This document shows, in pieces, positions 27,014-36,137 of a stretch of 64,000 nt of DNA. The translations under genes were made by a program, and so were the position numbers. Below the pieces are notes generated by a model. The model had not been told where the DNA came from and did no database searches. It saw nothing but the letters and a program-made list of their open reading frames with translations. Within the stretch, counting starts at the first letter, position 1; the number at the start of each line of letters is the position of its first letter. This DNA is from UBA10649 sp963842725. GTDB taxonomy: Bacteria > Actinomycetota > Actinomycetes > S36-B12. The stretch spans positions 1,550,001 through 1,614,000 of the forward strand of contig CAWJHN010000004.1 of the NCBI GenBank assembly GCA_963842725.1, in the 5' to 3' direction.

Positions 27014-28612
27014 CTAGGCCAGCTCAACCAGATCCGCGTAGCCCTCATTCCACAGGTCCTCGTCGCCGTCCGGGAGGATGAGGACGCGCTCCGGGGAGAG
27101 CGCCGCAACCGCCCCCGGATCGTGCGTCACGAGGATGACTGCACCCTCGTATCTCGACAGCGCGCCGAGCACCTCCTGCCGACTGGCCGGGTCGAGGTTG
27201 TTCGTGGGTTCGTCGAGCAGGAGCACGTTGGCTCCGGAGACCACGAGGCAGGCGAGGGCCAGGCGGGTCTTCTCGCCGCCGGACAGGACCCCGGTCGGCT
27301 TGTTGACGGCATCGCCCGCGAACAGGAAGGACCCCAGCACGGTGCGCTGGCGCGTGTCGTCGAGGTGCGGACCGGCGTGGCGCATGGTCTCCAGCACGGT
27401 GGCCGTGGGATCCAGGGTCTCGTGTTCCTGTGCGTAGTACCCGACGATCGCTCCGTGCCCGGGCTCGATCCGACCGGTGTCGGGCTGGTCGACGCCCGCG
27501 AGGATCCGCAGCAGCGTCGTCTTGCCCGCGCCGTTGAGCCCGAGGATCACCACCCTGCTGCCCCGGTCGATCGCGAGGTCGACATCCGTGAACACCTCGA
27601 GCGACCCGTACGAACGCGACAGCCCGGACGCCATCAGGGGCACCCGGCCGCACGCCTTGGGTTCCGGGAACCGCAGGGCCGCGACCTTGTCGCTCCTGCG
27701 CACCGCGTCGCTGGACGCCATGATCTTGTCTGCGCGCTTGAACATGGACTGCGCGGCCTTCGCCTTGCTCGCCTTGGCACGCATCCGTTCCGCCTGGTGC
27801 CTGAGGGCGTCGGCCTGGAGCTCGGCGTTGCGCCGCTCGCGTCGACGACGCCGTTCGTCGGTCTCCCGCGCGGTCAGGTAGGCCTTCCAGCCCATCGCAT
27901 AGACGTCGATCTCCTGGCGGTTGGCGTCCAGGTGCCAGACCTTGTTCACCGTGTCTTCGAGCAGGTCGGTGGAGTGGCTGATGACGATGAAGCCGCCCTC
28001 GTAGGCGCCGAGGAACTTGCGCAGCCACCGGACCGAGTCCGCGTCGAGGTGGTTGGTGGGCTCATCGAGCAGCAGGATGTCGGCACCGCTGAACAGGATC
28101 CGGGCCAGCTCCACCCGGCGTCGCTGGCCGCCCGAGAGCGTGCCGAGGGGCTGGCTGAGCACGCGCTCCGGGAGCCCCACGCTGGCCGCGATGGCGGCAG
28201 CCTGCGACTCGACGGCGTACCCGCCGAGCGCCTCGAACTCCGCCTCTGCTCGGGCGTAGCGGGCGATCAGGCGGTCACGCTCCGCCTCGTCCGTGGTGCC
28301 CATCGCCATGCTCGCCTCCTGCATGCGGCGCACGACGGCGTGCAGTCCGCGCGCTGACAGGATGCGGTCGCGGGCGATCTCGTGCGGGTCGCCGGACCGC
28401 GGATCCTGCGGCAGGTAGCCGACGGTGCCGGTCACGCTGACCTGCCCGGCGGCTGGGACGGTCTCCTGGGCGAGGATCCGGGTCAGGGTGGTCTTGCCCG
28501 CGCCGTTGCGGCCGACCAGCCCGATGCGGTCACCCCGGCCGACGCGGAGCGAGGCGTTCTCGAGCAGCAGCGAGGAACCGGCCCGGACTTCAAGGCCGGT
28601 TGTTGAGATCAT
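27014..28612 (-). CDS. ABC-F family ATPase (ribosome-associated)
   Basis: 532 residues with two ATPase domains in one chain and no membrane segment. Domain 1: GRNGAGKTT, LSGGQRRR, LLLDEPTNHLD. A charged linker of 60-70 residues (RRRRERRNAELQADALRHQ and RMRAKASKAK) joins to domain 2: GLNGAGKTT, LSGGEKTR, LLLDEPTNNLD. ABC-F proteins act on the ribosome, some giving resistance to macrolides or lincosamides, others helping translation. The Rv1473 equivalent lies in the same position next to echA12. TAGACT at 28622-28627 is 9 nt before the ATG. Confidence 0.92.
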   Translation of the reverse strand: MISTTGLEVRAGSSLLLENASLRVGRGDRIGLVGRNGAGKTTLTRILAQETVPAAGQVSVTGTVGYLPQDPRSGDPHEIARDRILSARGLHAVVRRMQEASMAMGTTDEAERDRLIARYARAEAEFEALGGYAVESQAAAIAASVGLPERVLSQPLGTLSGGQRRRVELARILFSGADILLLDEPTNHLDADSVRWLRKFLGAYEGGFIVISHSTDLLEDTVNKVWHLDANRQEIDVYAMGWKAYLTARETDERRRRRERRNAELQADALRHQAERMRAKASKAKAAQSMFKRADKIMASSDAVRRSDKVAALRFPEPKACGRVPLMASGLSRSYGSLEVFTDVDLAIDRGSRVVILGLNGAGKTTLLRILAGVDQPDTGRIEPGHGAIVGYYAQEHETLDPTATVLETMRHAGPHLDDTRQRTVLGSFLFAGDAVNKPTGVLSGGEKTRLALACLVVSGANVLLLDEPTNNLDPASRQEVLGALSRYEGAVILVTHDPGAVAALSPERVLILPDGDEDLWNEGYADLVELA

Positions 28613-28621
28613 GGTCCCGTC

Positions 28622-28627
28622 AGTCTA
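28622..28627 (-). promoter_or_regulatory. -10 box (TAGACT) of the ABC-F gene
   Basis: TAGACT is 9 nt before the ATG at 28612, in the short gap between this gene and the end of the suf operon. Confidence 0.5.
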
Positions 28628-28702
28628 ATGCCCCGCCGGGACGGCGGCTCCGCTCGCATTTGCGGCCCCTGGCGCGCTCGCGGCGCCCTTGACCGACCGG
28701 GG

Positions 28703-29017
28703 TCAGACGTTGAACCCGAGGGCGCGCAGCATGTCGCGGCCGTCATCGGTGATCTTGTCCGGTCCCCACGGCGGCATCCAGACCCAGTTGATCCGGAAGT
28801 CGTCGACGACCTCGAGCAGTGCGGATCGCGTCTGGTCCTCGATCACGTCGGTCAGCGGGCAGGCGGCCGAGGTCAGGGTCATGTCGACGGTCGCGATGTT
28901 GGCATCGTCGACGCTCACCCCGTACACCAGGCCGAGGTCGACCACGTTGATGCCGAGCTCGGGATCGACGACGTCCCTCATCGCCTCGAGGACGTCCTCG
29001 TCGGTTGCGACGGTCAT
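28703..29017 (-). CDS. sufT: SufT-like DUF59 Fe-S assembly protein
   Basis: 104 residues. The start VLEAMRDVVDPELGINVVDLGLVY and the TSAACPL motif are the DUF59/MIP18 signature; SufT helps mature certain Fe-S proteins. Last gene of the suf operon, with its ATG overlapping the sufU stop (ATGA). The single cysteine in SAACPL is the conserved reactive residue. Confidence 0.92.
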   Translation of the reverse strand: MTVATDEDVLEAMRDVVDPELGINVVDLGLVYGVSVDDANIATVDMTLTSAACPLTDVIEDQTRSALLEVVDDFRINWVWMPPWGPDKITDDGRDMLRALGFNV

Positions 29018-29481
29018 GGCGTGCGGTTCCCTTCGTCGATGATCGGGGCGATGCCGGCCTTGGCCTCTGCGTCACGCAGTGCCATCCAGGGCAGGAGCGC
29101 GCACTTGATGCGCGCCGGGTACTTGGCGACGCCGACGAACGCGACCGCGTCGCCGACGAGATCCTCGTCGGGCTCGGCGGCGCCCTTGCCGTGCATCATC
29201 TCGATGAAGGCCAGGCGCATCTCGTCGGCGGCCTCGGGTGCGGCCCCGGCGACGAGCTCGGACATCACGCTCGCGCTCGCCTGCGAGATGGAGCAGCCCT
29301 GGCCCTCGTAGCCGACGAGGAGCGTGCCGTCCGCGGCGAGGGCGACCTGAACGGTCACCTCGTCGCCGCAGGTCGGATTGACCTGGTGCGACTCCGCCGC
29401 CGGGTCCGCGAGCAGATGCCGTCCGCGCGGATGCTTGTAGTGATCCAGGATGATGTCCTGGTACAGCGATTCGACGTTCAT
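29014..29481 (-). CDS. sufU: SufU, sulfur-acceptor/scaffold protein
   Basis: 155 residues from the ATG at 29481. The zinc-binding cysteines are in PTCGDEV, GQGCSIS and RIKCALL, with the aspartate of CGD as fourth ligand. SufU takes persulfide from SufS in place of SufE. YQDIILDHYKHPRG is the characteristic N-terminus. It starts 1 nt past the sufS stop and overlaps sufT by 4 nt, as expected for stoichiometric partners. Confidence 0.95.
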   Translation of the reverse strand: MNVESLYQDIILDHYKHPRGRHLLADPAAESHQVNPTCGDEVTVQVALAADGTLLVGYEGQGCSISQASASVMSELVAGAAPEAADEMRLAFIEMMHGKGAAEPDEDLVGDAVAFVGVAKYPARIKCALLPWMALRDAEAKAGIAPIIDEGNRTP

Positions 29482-29482
29482 G

Positions 29483-30769
29483 TCACACCCCGAAGAATTT
29501 CTGCGCCGCGAGGATCCCCTCGACGGCGACGTCGATGTCCGACTCGTCGTTGTACACGTACGCCGACATGCGGGTCGTGGCGGGCACGCCGAACCGGCGG
29601 CAGGTGGGCCAGGCGCAGTGGTGACCGACCCGCACCGCCACCCCACGGTCGTCGAGGAACTGGCCGACGTCGTGCGGATGCAGCCCGTCGACGACGAACG
29701 ACACCGCGCTGCCGCGGTCGCCTCCGGCGACCGGACCGATGACGCGCACGCCGCGCAGTTCGGACAGGCGCAGCAGCATGTAGTCGGTCAGGGCATGCTC
29801 GTGGGCCGCGACGTTGTCCATCCCGAGCGCGTCGAGGTAGTCGACGGCAGCGGACAGGCCGACCGCCTGGGCGACCACCGGAGACCCGGCCTCGAACCGT
29901 TGCGGCGGGGCGGCATACGTACTGTGCTCCATCAGCACGGTCTCGATCATGGAGCCGCCGGTCAGGAACGGCGGCATCGACTCCAGGACCTCCGTACGGC
30001 CCCAGAGCAGTCCGATCCCGGTCGGTCCCAGCATCTTGTGCCCGCTCCAGGCCACGAGGTCCGCCCCCAGCGAGGTGACATCGACGGGCATGTGCGGAAC
30101 CGACTGGCAGGCGTCCACGACGCCGAGCGCCCCGACCTGCCGTGCCCTCGACATCACCTGCTGGACCGGGTTGATCGTGCCCAGGATGTTCGACTGGTGG
30201 ACGATCGACACGACCCGGGTCGAGTCGTCGATGACCCGGTCGAGGTCGCCGAGCTCGAGCCGGCCGTCGTCCGTCAGTCCGATCCAGCGCAGCGTGGCGC
30301 CGGTCTTGGCGCAGACCTCCTGCCATGGCACGAGGTTCGCGTGGTGCTCCATCTGGCTGACCACGACCGAGTCACCCGGGCGCAGCACGAACCTGGGATC
30401 GACCGCATCCGGACCCGGCGCATGGGCTGCCTTCGCCGTGGCGTTCGAGAAGGCGTAGGCGGCCAGGTTGAGGCTCTCCGTGGCGTTCTTCGTGAACACG
30501 AGGTCGTCGGCGGCGGCACCGACGAAGCGGGCGATGTTGGCCCGGGCGGCCTCGTAGGCCTCCGTCGCCTCCTCGGCGAGCTGGTGCGCCCCGCGGTGGA
30601 CCCCTGCGTTGGACGTCTCGTAGTAGTGCCGCTCGGCGTCCAGGACAGCTGACGGCTTCTGGCTCGTCGCCGCGCTGTCGAGGTAGACCAGCGGACGGTC
30701 GTTGCGGACAGTCCGCTCCAGGATCGGGAAGTCCTTCCGGATCCTGGACACGTCGAGGGGCTGGGTCAC
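29483..30769 (-). CDS. sufS: Cysteine desulfurase SufS
   Basis: 428 residues from the GTG at 30769, 8 nt after the sufC stop. PLP lysine is in AWSGHKMLGPTG, and the catalytic cysteine in RVGHHCAWPTC near the C-terminus. TSQKPSAVLDAE and NAGVHRGAH are typical of group II desulfurases. It removes sulfur from cysteine and passes it to SufU. The ~20-residue region around AKAAHAPGPDAVDPR is a slight insertion compared with other SufS proteins. Confidence 0.95.
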   Translation of the reverse strand: MTQPLDVSRIRKDFPILERTVRNDRPLVYLDSAATSQKPSAVLDAERHYYETSNAGVHRGAHQLAEEATEAYEAARANIARFVGAAADDLVFTKNATESLNLAAYAFSNATAKAAHAPGPDAVDPRFVLRPGDSVVVSQMEHHANLVPWQEVCAKTGATLRWIGLTDDGRLELGDLDRVIDDSTRVVSIVHQSNILGTINPVQQVMSRARQVGALGVVDACQSVPHMPVDVTSLGADLVAWSGHKMLGPTGIGLLWGRTEVLESMPPFLTGGSMIETVLMEHSTYAAPPQRFEAGSPVVAQAVGLSAAVDYLDALGMDNVAAHEHALTDYMLLRLSELRGVRVIGPVAGGDRGSAVSFVVDGLHPHDVGQFLDDRGVAVRVGHHCAWPTCRRFGVPATTRMSAYVYNDESDIDVAVEGILAAQKFFGV

Positions 30770-30777
30770 GGGGATGC

Positions 30778-31539
30778 CTACGAGGCCGGAGCCGTGATGA
30801 AGCGCTCGTAGCCCTCCGACTCGAGGACGTCGGCGAGCTCCGGACCTCCGCTCTCGACGATCCGGCCGTCGAAGAAGACGTGCACCACGTCGGGGTGGAT
30901 GTAGCGCAGGATGCGCGTGTAGTGCGTGATGAGCAGGGTGCCGGCGCCGGTCTCCTCGCGGAAGGCGTTGAACCCCTCCGAGACGATTCGCAGCGCGTCG
31001 ACGTCGAGGCCCGAGTCGGTCTCGTCGAGGATGGCGATCCTGGGCTTGAGCAGCGCCAGCTGCAGGATCTCGTGGCGCTTCTTCTCGCCGCCCGAGAAGC
31101 CCTCGTTCACGTTGCGCTCGGCGAACGCGGGATCCATCTGGAGGCCGGCCATCGCCTCCTTCATCTCCTTGACCCACGTACGCAGCTTGGGGGCCTCACC
31201 GCGGATGGCGGTGGCCGACGTACGAAGGAAGTTCGAGACGGAGACGCCCGGCACCTCGACCGGGTACTGCATCGCGAGGAAAAGGCCGGCGCGCGCCCGC
31301 TCGTCGACGCTCATGGCGAGCACGTCCTGGCCGTCGAGGGTGATCGAGCCCTGAGTGACGACGTACTTCGGATGGCCCGCGATCACGTAGGCCAGGGTCG
31401 ACTTGCCCGAGCCGTTGGGGCCCATGACGGCATACGTGCGACCGGAGTCGACCGTCAGGGTCACGCCGCGCAGGATCTCGCGCGGTCCGGCGTCGGTCGT
31501 GACCGACGCGTGCAGGTCTTCGATGACAAGGGCGCTCAT
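30778..31539 (-). CDS. sufC: SufC, Fe-S assembly ATPase
   Basis: 253 residues. Walker A GPNGSGKST, the ABC signature in FSGGEKKRHEILQ, Walker B IAILDETDSGLD and the H-loop ITHYTRIL are all present; DETDSGLD with the aspartate-serine pair is typical of SufC. It drives the SufBCD scaffold complex. The ATG at 31539 is 11 nt after the Rieske gene stop, so it is co-transcribed in the operon. Confidence 0.96.
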   Translation of the reverse strand: MSALVIEDLHASVTTDAGPREILRGVTLTVDSGRTYAVMGPNGSGKSTLAYVIAGHPKYVVTQGSITLDGQDVLAMSVDERARAGLFLAMQYPVEVPGVSVSNFLRTSATAIRGEAPKLRTWVKEMKEAMAGLQMDPAFAERNVNEGFSGGEKKRHEILQLALLKPRIAILDETDSGLDVDALRIVSEGFNAFREETGAGTLLITHYTRILRYIHPDVVHVFFDGRIVESGGPELADVLESEGYERFITAPAS

Positions 31540-31550
31540 GTTTCCTCGGT

Positions 31551-31904
31551 TCAGTGTCGGATCGGGCTGGCGGACGTGACGGGGCTGACGTCGATCTCGA
31601 TCGTGGCGGAATCCCCTTCGCCGCCAAGGCGAACGGCATGCACGGCAACGGGAAGGACCGCGGGCAGGCTGAGCGGCGCGCCGGTGCGCAGGTCGAATGC
31701 CGAGCCGTGCAACCAGCACTCGATCGCGCAGCCGTCCACCTCGCCCTCGGACAGCGAGACGTCGGCGTGCGAGCAGCGGTCGTCGATGGCGAAGACGCCC
31801 TCGTCGGTGCGCACGACCGCGATGGCCCGCCCGCCGATGACGTATCGCTTCGCGGTGTTGGGAGCGATGTCGCCCACGACGCCGACCAGGTGGAAGTCGC
31901 TCAC
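31551..31904 (-). CDS. Small Rieske-type ferredoxin in the suf operon
   Basis: 117 residues from a GTG that overlaps the sufD stop (GTGA). Rieske [2Fe-2S] ligands are in DRCSHADVSL and CWLHGSAFD (CxH and CxxH). It resembles the ferredoxin components of aromatic dioxygenases. In actinobacterial suf operons such a gene often sits between sufD and sufC; the likely job is electron supply for cluster assembly or repair. Cytosolic, no signal peptide. Confidence 0.9.
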   Translation of the reverse strand: MSDFHLVGVVGDIAPNTAKRYVIGGRAIAVVRTDEGVFAIDDRCSHADVSLSEGEVDGCAIECWLHGSAFDLRTGAPLSLPAVLPVAVHAVRLGGEGDSATIEIDVSPVTSASPIRH

Positions 31905-33046
31905 GCGTCGGCTCCATCTGCTGCGTCGGATGGGGCTTCGGCGGACATGCCAAGGCGCTGGGAGATCCGCTGCAGCACCAGTTCGCGCCATTGCGGCGAC
32001 GGGAGCCGGGAGAGCACGTCGACGAAGAAGCCGCGCACCACCAACTGCCTGGCCACCAGCTCGGGAATGCCTCGTGACTGCAGGTAGAACAGCTGCTCGT
32101 CGTCGAAGCGGCCGGTGGCACTGGCATGGCCGGCACTGACGACGTCGCCGGTCTCCAGTTCGAGGTTGGGCACCGAGTCGGCTCGGGGGCCGTCGTCCAG
32201 AAGCAGGTTGCGGTTCATCTCGTACGTCTCGGTGCCGACGGCGGTGCGCCGAACGAGCACGTCGCCGATCCACACTGTGTGGGCGCCCGCGCCGGACAGC
32301 GCTCCCTTGTAGACGACGTTGCTCGAGCACTGCGGCTGGTCGTGGTCGACGAAGATGCGATGCTCGAAGTACTGGTCGGCGTCGGCGAGAAAGGCGCCGA
32401 GCAGCTCGGCGGAGCCCCCGGGTCCCGCGTAGTGGACCGACGGCATGATCCGAACGATCCGGCCGCCGATGGTGATCACCGATCCGACGAAGTGCGCGTC
32501 GCGACCGAGCGTCGCGTGCCACTGCCACAGGTGCACCTTCTCGGCGGCCCCGTCGATGATCGACAGCATGGTCAGAGAGGCACCGTCGCCGAGCTCGGTG
32601 ACGATGGATCCGCTCACGTCGACGCCGGCATCGTGCACCAGGACCACGGTGGCCCGGCTGTGGCGACCGACGCGCACGTCGACGTGCCCGTAGCTGACCG
32701 GGGCGCTGCCGGAGAGATGGACGACGATCGGCTCCTCGACGATCTCGTCGGCACCGACCCGTACCTCTACCACGCTGGCTGCGTTGGCCCAGGCCACCGC
32801 CGAGGGGCGGTCCGACGGCAGCCAGGCGGAGGGCTCGGCATCCGGGCGCGAGACGACGCGGACATGAGCCGAGACCTCGGCCACGACCTCGCCGGCCTCA
32901 GCCTCGGCATGCATGAACCGGGCGATCTCGTCGCTCGGCGCGAACCGCCACTCCTCCTCGCGTCCTGACGGTACGTCGAAGTCGTCGACATGTGCCGAGA
33001 CGACCCGCGGGGCGAGGTCGATCGGCGGGGCATCAAGGACGGTCAC
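31901..33046 (-). CDS. sufD: SufD, Fe-S scaffold protein
   Basis: 381 residues from the GTG at 33046 overlapping the sufB stop. The C-terminal part, GALSGAGAHTVWIGDVLVRRTAVGTETYEMNRNLLLDDGPRADSVPNLELET, is the SufB/SufD beta-helix signature, with VSAGHASATGRFDDEQLFYLQSRGI closing the core. The histidine-containing AGHASA region holds the partner of the SufB cysteine in the SufBD scaffold. SufD is the less conserved partner and is shorter than SufB, as usual. Confidence 0.94.
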   Translation of the reverse strand: MTVLDAPPIDLAPRVVSAHVDDFDVPSGREEEWRFAPSDEIARFMHAEAEAGEVVAEVSAHVRVVSRPDAEPSAWLPSDRPSAVAWANAASVVEVRVGADEIVEEPIVVHLSGSAPVSYGHVDVRVGRHSRATVVLVHDAGVDVSGSIVTELGDGASLTMLSIIDGAAEKVHLWQWHATLGRDAHFVGSVITIGGRIVRIMPSVHYAGPGGSAELLGAFLADADQYFEHRIFVDHDQPQCSSNVVYKGALSGAGAHTVWIGDVLVRRTAVGTETYEMNRNLLLDDGPRADSVPNLELETGDVVSAGHASATGRFDDEQLFYLQSRGIPELVARQLVVRGFFVDVLSRLPSPQWRELVLQRISQRLGMSAEAPSDAADGADA

Positions 33047-34464
33047 CCGACAGCACCTTCCATCTGCAGTTCGATCAGTCGGTTCAGCTCGAGCGCGTAT
33101 TCCATGGGCAGTTCGCGCGCGATCGGCTCGATGAAGCCGCGGACGATCATCGCCATGGCCTCGTCCTCGGTCATGCCTCTGGACATCAGGTAGAACAGCT
33201 GGTCCGCGCTGATCTTCGACACAGTGGCCTCGTGCCCCATCGACACGTCGTCCTCGCGCACGTCGACGTAGGGGTAGGTGTCGGATCGCGAGATGTCGTC
33301 GACCAGCAGCGCATCGCACTTCACGGTGCTGCGCGAGTTGTGCGCACCCTCGAGGATCTGCACGAGTCCGCGGTACGACGTCCGACCGCCTCCGCGGGCC
33401 ACCGACTTGGAGATGATGTTGGAGGACGTGTTCGGTGCCGCGTGCACCATCTTCGACCCGGCGTCCTGGTGCTGGCCCTCGCCCGCGAAGGCGATCGACA
33501 GCGTCTCGCCCTTCGCGTGCTCGCCCACCAGCCACACCGCGGGGTACTTCATGGTGACCTTCGAGCCGAGGTTCCCGTCGACCCACTCCATCGTGGCGCC
33601 CTCATGAGCGACCGCGCGCTTGGTCACCAGGTTGTACACGTTGTTCGACCAGTTCTGGATCGTCGTGTAGCGGCAGCGGCCGCCCTTCTTGACGATGATC
33701 TCGACGACGGCCGAGTGCAGGGAGTCGCTCGAGTAGATGGGCGCCGTGCAGCCCTCGACGTAGTGCACGTAGGCGTCCTCGTCGACGATGATGAGGGTCC
33801 GCTCGAACTGGCCCATGTTCTCGGTGTTGATCCGGAAGTACGCCTGGAGCGGGATCTCGACCTTGACGCCCTTGGGGACGTAGATGAACGATCCGCCGGA
33901 CCAGACCGACGTGTTGAGCGACGCGAACTTGTTGTCCCCGACCGGGATGACCGAGCCGAAGTACTCCTTGAAGATGTCCTCGTGCTCCCGCAGGCCCGTG
34001 TCGGTGTCCAGGAAGATGACGCCCTGCTCCTCTAGGTCCTCACGGATCTTGTGGTAGACGACCTCGGACTCGTACTGCGCCGCGACGCCGGCGACGAGGC
34101 GCTGCTTCTCGGCCTCGGGGATGCCGAGCCGGTCGTAGGTGTTCTTGATGTCGTCCGGGAGGTCCTCCCAGCTCGCGGCCTGCTTCTCGGTCGACCGCAC
34201 GAAGTACTTGATGTTGTCGAAGTCGATCCCGCTGAGGTTGGAGCCCCACGTGGGCATCGGCTTCTTCTCGAACAGCCGCAGGCCCTTCAGGCGCAGCTTG
34301 AGCATCCACTCCGGCTCGTTCTTGAGTGCCGAGATGTTGCGCACGACGTCCTCGTTGAGGCCTCGACGTGCCGTCTCCCCGGCCGTGTCGGTGTCGCGCC
34401 AGCCGTACTCATAGCGGCCGAGATCGTCGATCTTGGCGGCGGTTTCCTGCGCAGCTGTGCTCAT
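33043..34464 (-). CDS. sufB: SufB, Fe-S scaffold protein
   Basis: 473 residues from the ATG at 34464. Fe-S cluster assembly scaffold of SufBC2D. The conserved blocks are GVIFLDTDTGLREHEDIF, SGGSFIYVPKGVKVEIPLQAYFRIN, the C-terminal NRSTVKCDALLVD-like segment (here SRSTVKCDALLVD) with its invariant cysteine, and GHEATVSKISADQLFYLMSRG. Starts with the SufR stop overlapping by 4 nt; the operon is therefore continuous from sufR. No intein is present, unlike in some mycobacteria. Confidence 0.96.
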   Translation of the reverse strand: MSTAAQETAAKIDDLGRYEYGWRDTDTAGETARRGLNEDVVRNISALKNEPEWMLKLRLKGLRLFEKKPMPTWGSNLSGIDFDNIKYFVRSTEKQAASWEDLPDDIKNTYDRLGIPEAEKQRLVAGVAAQYESEVVYHKIREDLEEQGVIFLDTDTGLREHEDIFKEYFGSVIPVGDNKFASLNTSVWSGGSFIYVPKGVKVEIPLQAYFRINTENMGQFERTLIIVDEDAYVHYVEGCTAPIYSSDSLHSAVVEIIVKKGGRCRYTTIQNWSNNVYNLVTKRAVAHEGATMEWVDGNLGSKVTMKYPAVWLVGEHAKGETLSIAFAGEGQHQDAGSKMVHAAPNTSSNIISKSVARGGGRTSYRGLVQILEGAHNSRSTVKCDALLVDDISRSDTYPYVDVREDDVSMGHEATVSKISADQLFYLMSRGMTEDEAMAMIVRGFIEPIARELPMEYALELNRLIELQMEGAVG

Positions 34465-35147
34465 GCGGAGACCCTTCCGAGTGGTTGCGTGGTACGGACG
34501 GTTGCCGGGACGGACGCGATGGGGATGACCGACGTGCAGACCTCGTCGCCGCCGGCCAGCGTGGCGAGTCGTGTCACGTGCCGCCCTAGGACGCGGCTCA
34601 GCTCGGCGGTCTCCGCCTCGCACAGGACCGGGAACTCCCGAGCGGCGTCGACGACCGGGCAGTGGTGCTGGCACAGCTGCACGGCGACGTCGCCGAGGGG
34701 CTGGACCTCCGCCGCATAGCCGGCCCGGCTCAACGCGTCGGCCGCATCCTGCGGCGTCGGGCTGTCCCCGCCCGCGTTCACGACCGCATCGGCCAGCCCC
34801 CGAGCGCGCTTGGTCGCGAAGGCCTCGACGGCGGCGGCACCGAATTCGGCCGACATGAAGCGCAGCGCGGCCAGGGCAAGATCGTCGTAGGCCTGGTCGC
34901 AGGCCGCCCGGCCGGCCGGGGTGAGCGCGAAGACGCTGCTCGGTCGGCCTCTCCCCCGCTTGGGCGTCGGTCCGTACGGGGCCCGCTCGTGCGCGGCGAC
35001 CAGTCCCTGGTCGCTGAGTGCGTTGAGGAGCCGACGCACTCCCGCCGACGTCATGCCCAGGGCGGCGGCCAGCTCGGCCGTCGTGGCGGGTCCCACGCGC
35101 AGCAGCGTGCGTGCGACGCGCTCTGCTGCCTCACCGGGGAATATCAC
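34461..35147 (-). CDS. sufR: SufR, Fe-S-dependent repressor of the suf operon
   Basis: 228 residues from the GTG at 35147. The N-terminus (RVARTLLRVGPATTAELAAALGMTSAGVRRLLNALSDQGLV) is a DeoR/ArsR-type winged helix; the C-terminus has the cluster ligands in LCQHHCPVVDAAREFPVLCEAE. SufR with an Fe-S cluster represses suf; loss of the cluster lifts repression. Its operator (CAAC-N6-GTTG) is at the start codon. First gene of the operon. Confidence 0.95.
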   Translation of the reverse strand: MIFPGEAAERVARTLLRVGPATTAELAAALGMTSAGVRRLLNALSDQGLVAAHERAPYGPTPKRGRGRPSSVFALTPAGRAACDQAYDDLALAALRFMSAEFGAAAVEAFATKRARGLADAVVNAGGDSPTPQDAADALSRAGYAAEVQPLGDVAVQLCQHHCPVVDAAREFPVLCEAETAELSRVLGRHVTRLATLAGGDEVCTSVIPIASVPATVRTTQPLGRVSA

Positions 35148-35160
35148 AACAGTATTGTTG
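35147..35160. promoter_or_regulatory. SufR operator CAAC-N6-GTTG
   Basis: CAACAGTATTGTTG (plus strand) is a palindrome fitting the CAAC-N6-GTTG motif known for SufR. Its end coincides with the first base of the sufR GTG, and it sits between sufR and the divergent ABC transporter. It is probably the autoregulatory site and could also affect the divergent promoter. Confidence 0.8.
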
Positions 35161-35206
35161 CGTAAATCCTCGGATGCGCAAACTCCGGGGTCCGCGCGAC
35201 CCCCCC

Positions 35207-35212
35207 TAGACT
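35207..35212 (+). promoter_or_regulatory. -10 box (TAGACT) of the divergent ABC ATPase gene
   Basis: TAGACT is 7 nt before the GTG at 35220 and about 45 nt from the SufR operator. Confidence 0.5.
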
Positions 35213-35219
35213 CCGCGAC

Positions 35220-36137
35220 GTGACGGGCAACGCGGTCCTCGTGCAGGACCTGGTCGTGCGCTACGGCGCCCGTACCGCGGTTTCGGGCCTGTCGTTCGCG
35301 GCGGCCGTCGGTGCCGTCACCGCCGTTGTCGGGCCCAACGGCGCGGGCAAGACCTCGACGGTCGAGGCCTGCCTGGGCCTGCGCCCCTTCGCAGGAGGCA
35401 CGGTCGAGGTGCTGGGCCACCGGCTGCCTCTCGGCCGGTCCGCCGGTCGCGACGTGCATCGCCGGGTCGGGGCCATGCTGCAGGATGGTGGCCTGTACTC
35501 GACGGCCCATCCGCGCGAGCTGCTCGAGTACCTCGCGGGCCTCTACCCCGATGCCGAGGATCCGGTTCACCTGCTCGAGTCCCTCGGCATCGACCCGTCC
35601 CGCCGCACGCCGATCAAGCGCCTCTCCGGCGGGGAGCAGCAGCGGGTGAAGTGCGCAGCGGCCCTCATCGGCCGGCCGTCCCTGGCGTTCCTGGACGAGC
35701 CGACGGCCGGCCTCGACGCGATCGCGCGGCGCGGCTTCCACGACCTGATCCGCGACCTGGTTCGGGGCGGCACCACGATCGTGCTCACCACCCACCTCAT
35801 GGACGATGTCGAGCGCCTGGCCGACAGCGTCGTCGTGGTCGCCGGGGGTCGCGACATCCGACAGGGGTCAGTCGCCGAGCTCGTCGGCGACGAGGAGAGC
35901 GTCGCGTTTCGCGGTCCTATGCATGTCGACCTCGCCCGTCTCCGGGCGGTCCTCCCCCCGGGCAGTTCCGTCGAGGAGGAGCCCGCCGGCCACTACCGGG
36001 TGACGGGACGAGTGGACCCCATGGTCCTGTCCGCCGTCGCCTCCTGGTGCGGTCAGAACGGCGTCCGCACCAGCGATATGTCCGTCGGCCGGCGGTCCCT
36101 CGAGGATGTCGTGATCGCCCTGGTCGGCGAGCTGTGA
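35220..36137 (+). CDS. ABC transporter ATP-binding protein (Rv1458c-like)
   Basis: 305 residues from a GTG. Walker A GPNGAGKTS, signature LSGGEQQR, Walker B LAFLDEPTAGLD and H-loop TTHLMDD are complete; the C-terminal ~70 residues form an accessory domain as in drug or heme exporters. It overlaps the permease gene (GTGA). In mycobacteria the same pair sits between sufR and the heme A genes; export of an antibiotic or involvement in heme is suggested but not known. Confidence 0.92.
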   Translation: MTGNAVLVQDLVVRYGARTAVSGLSFAAAVGAVTAVVGPNGAGKTSTVEACLGLRPFAGGTVEVLGHRLPLGRSAGRDVHRRVGAMLQDGGLYSTAHPRELLEYLAGLYPDAEDPVHLLESLGIDPSRRTPIKRLSGGEQQRVKCAAALIGRPSLAFLDEPTAGLDAIARRGFHDLIRDLVRGGTTIVLTTHLMDDVERLADSVVVVAGGRDIRQGSVAELVGDEESVAFRGPMHVDLARLRAVLPPGSSVEEEPAGHYRVTGRVDPMVLSAVASWCGQNGVRTSDMSVGRRSLEDVVIALVGEL

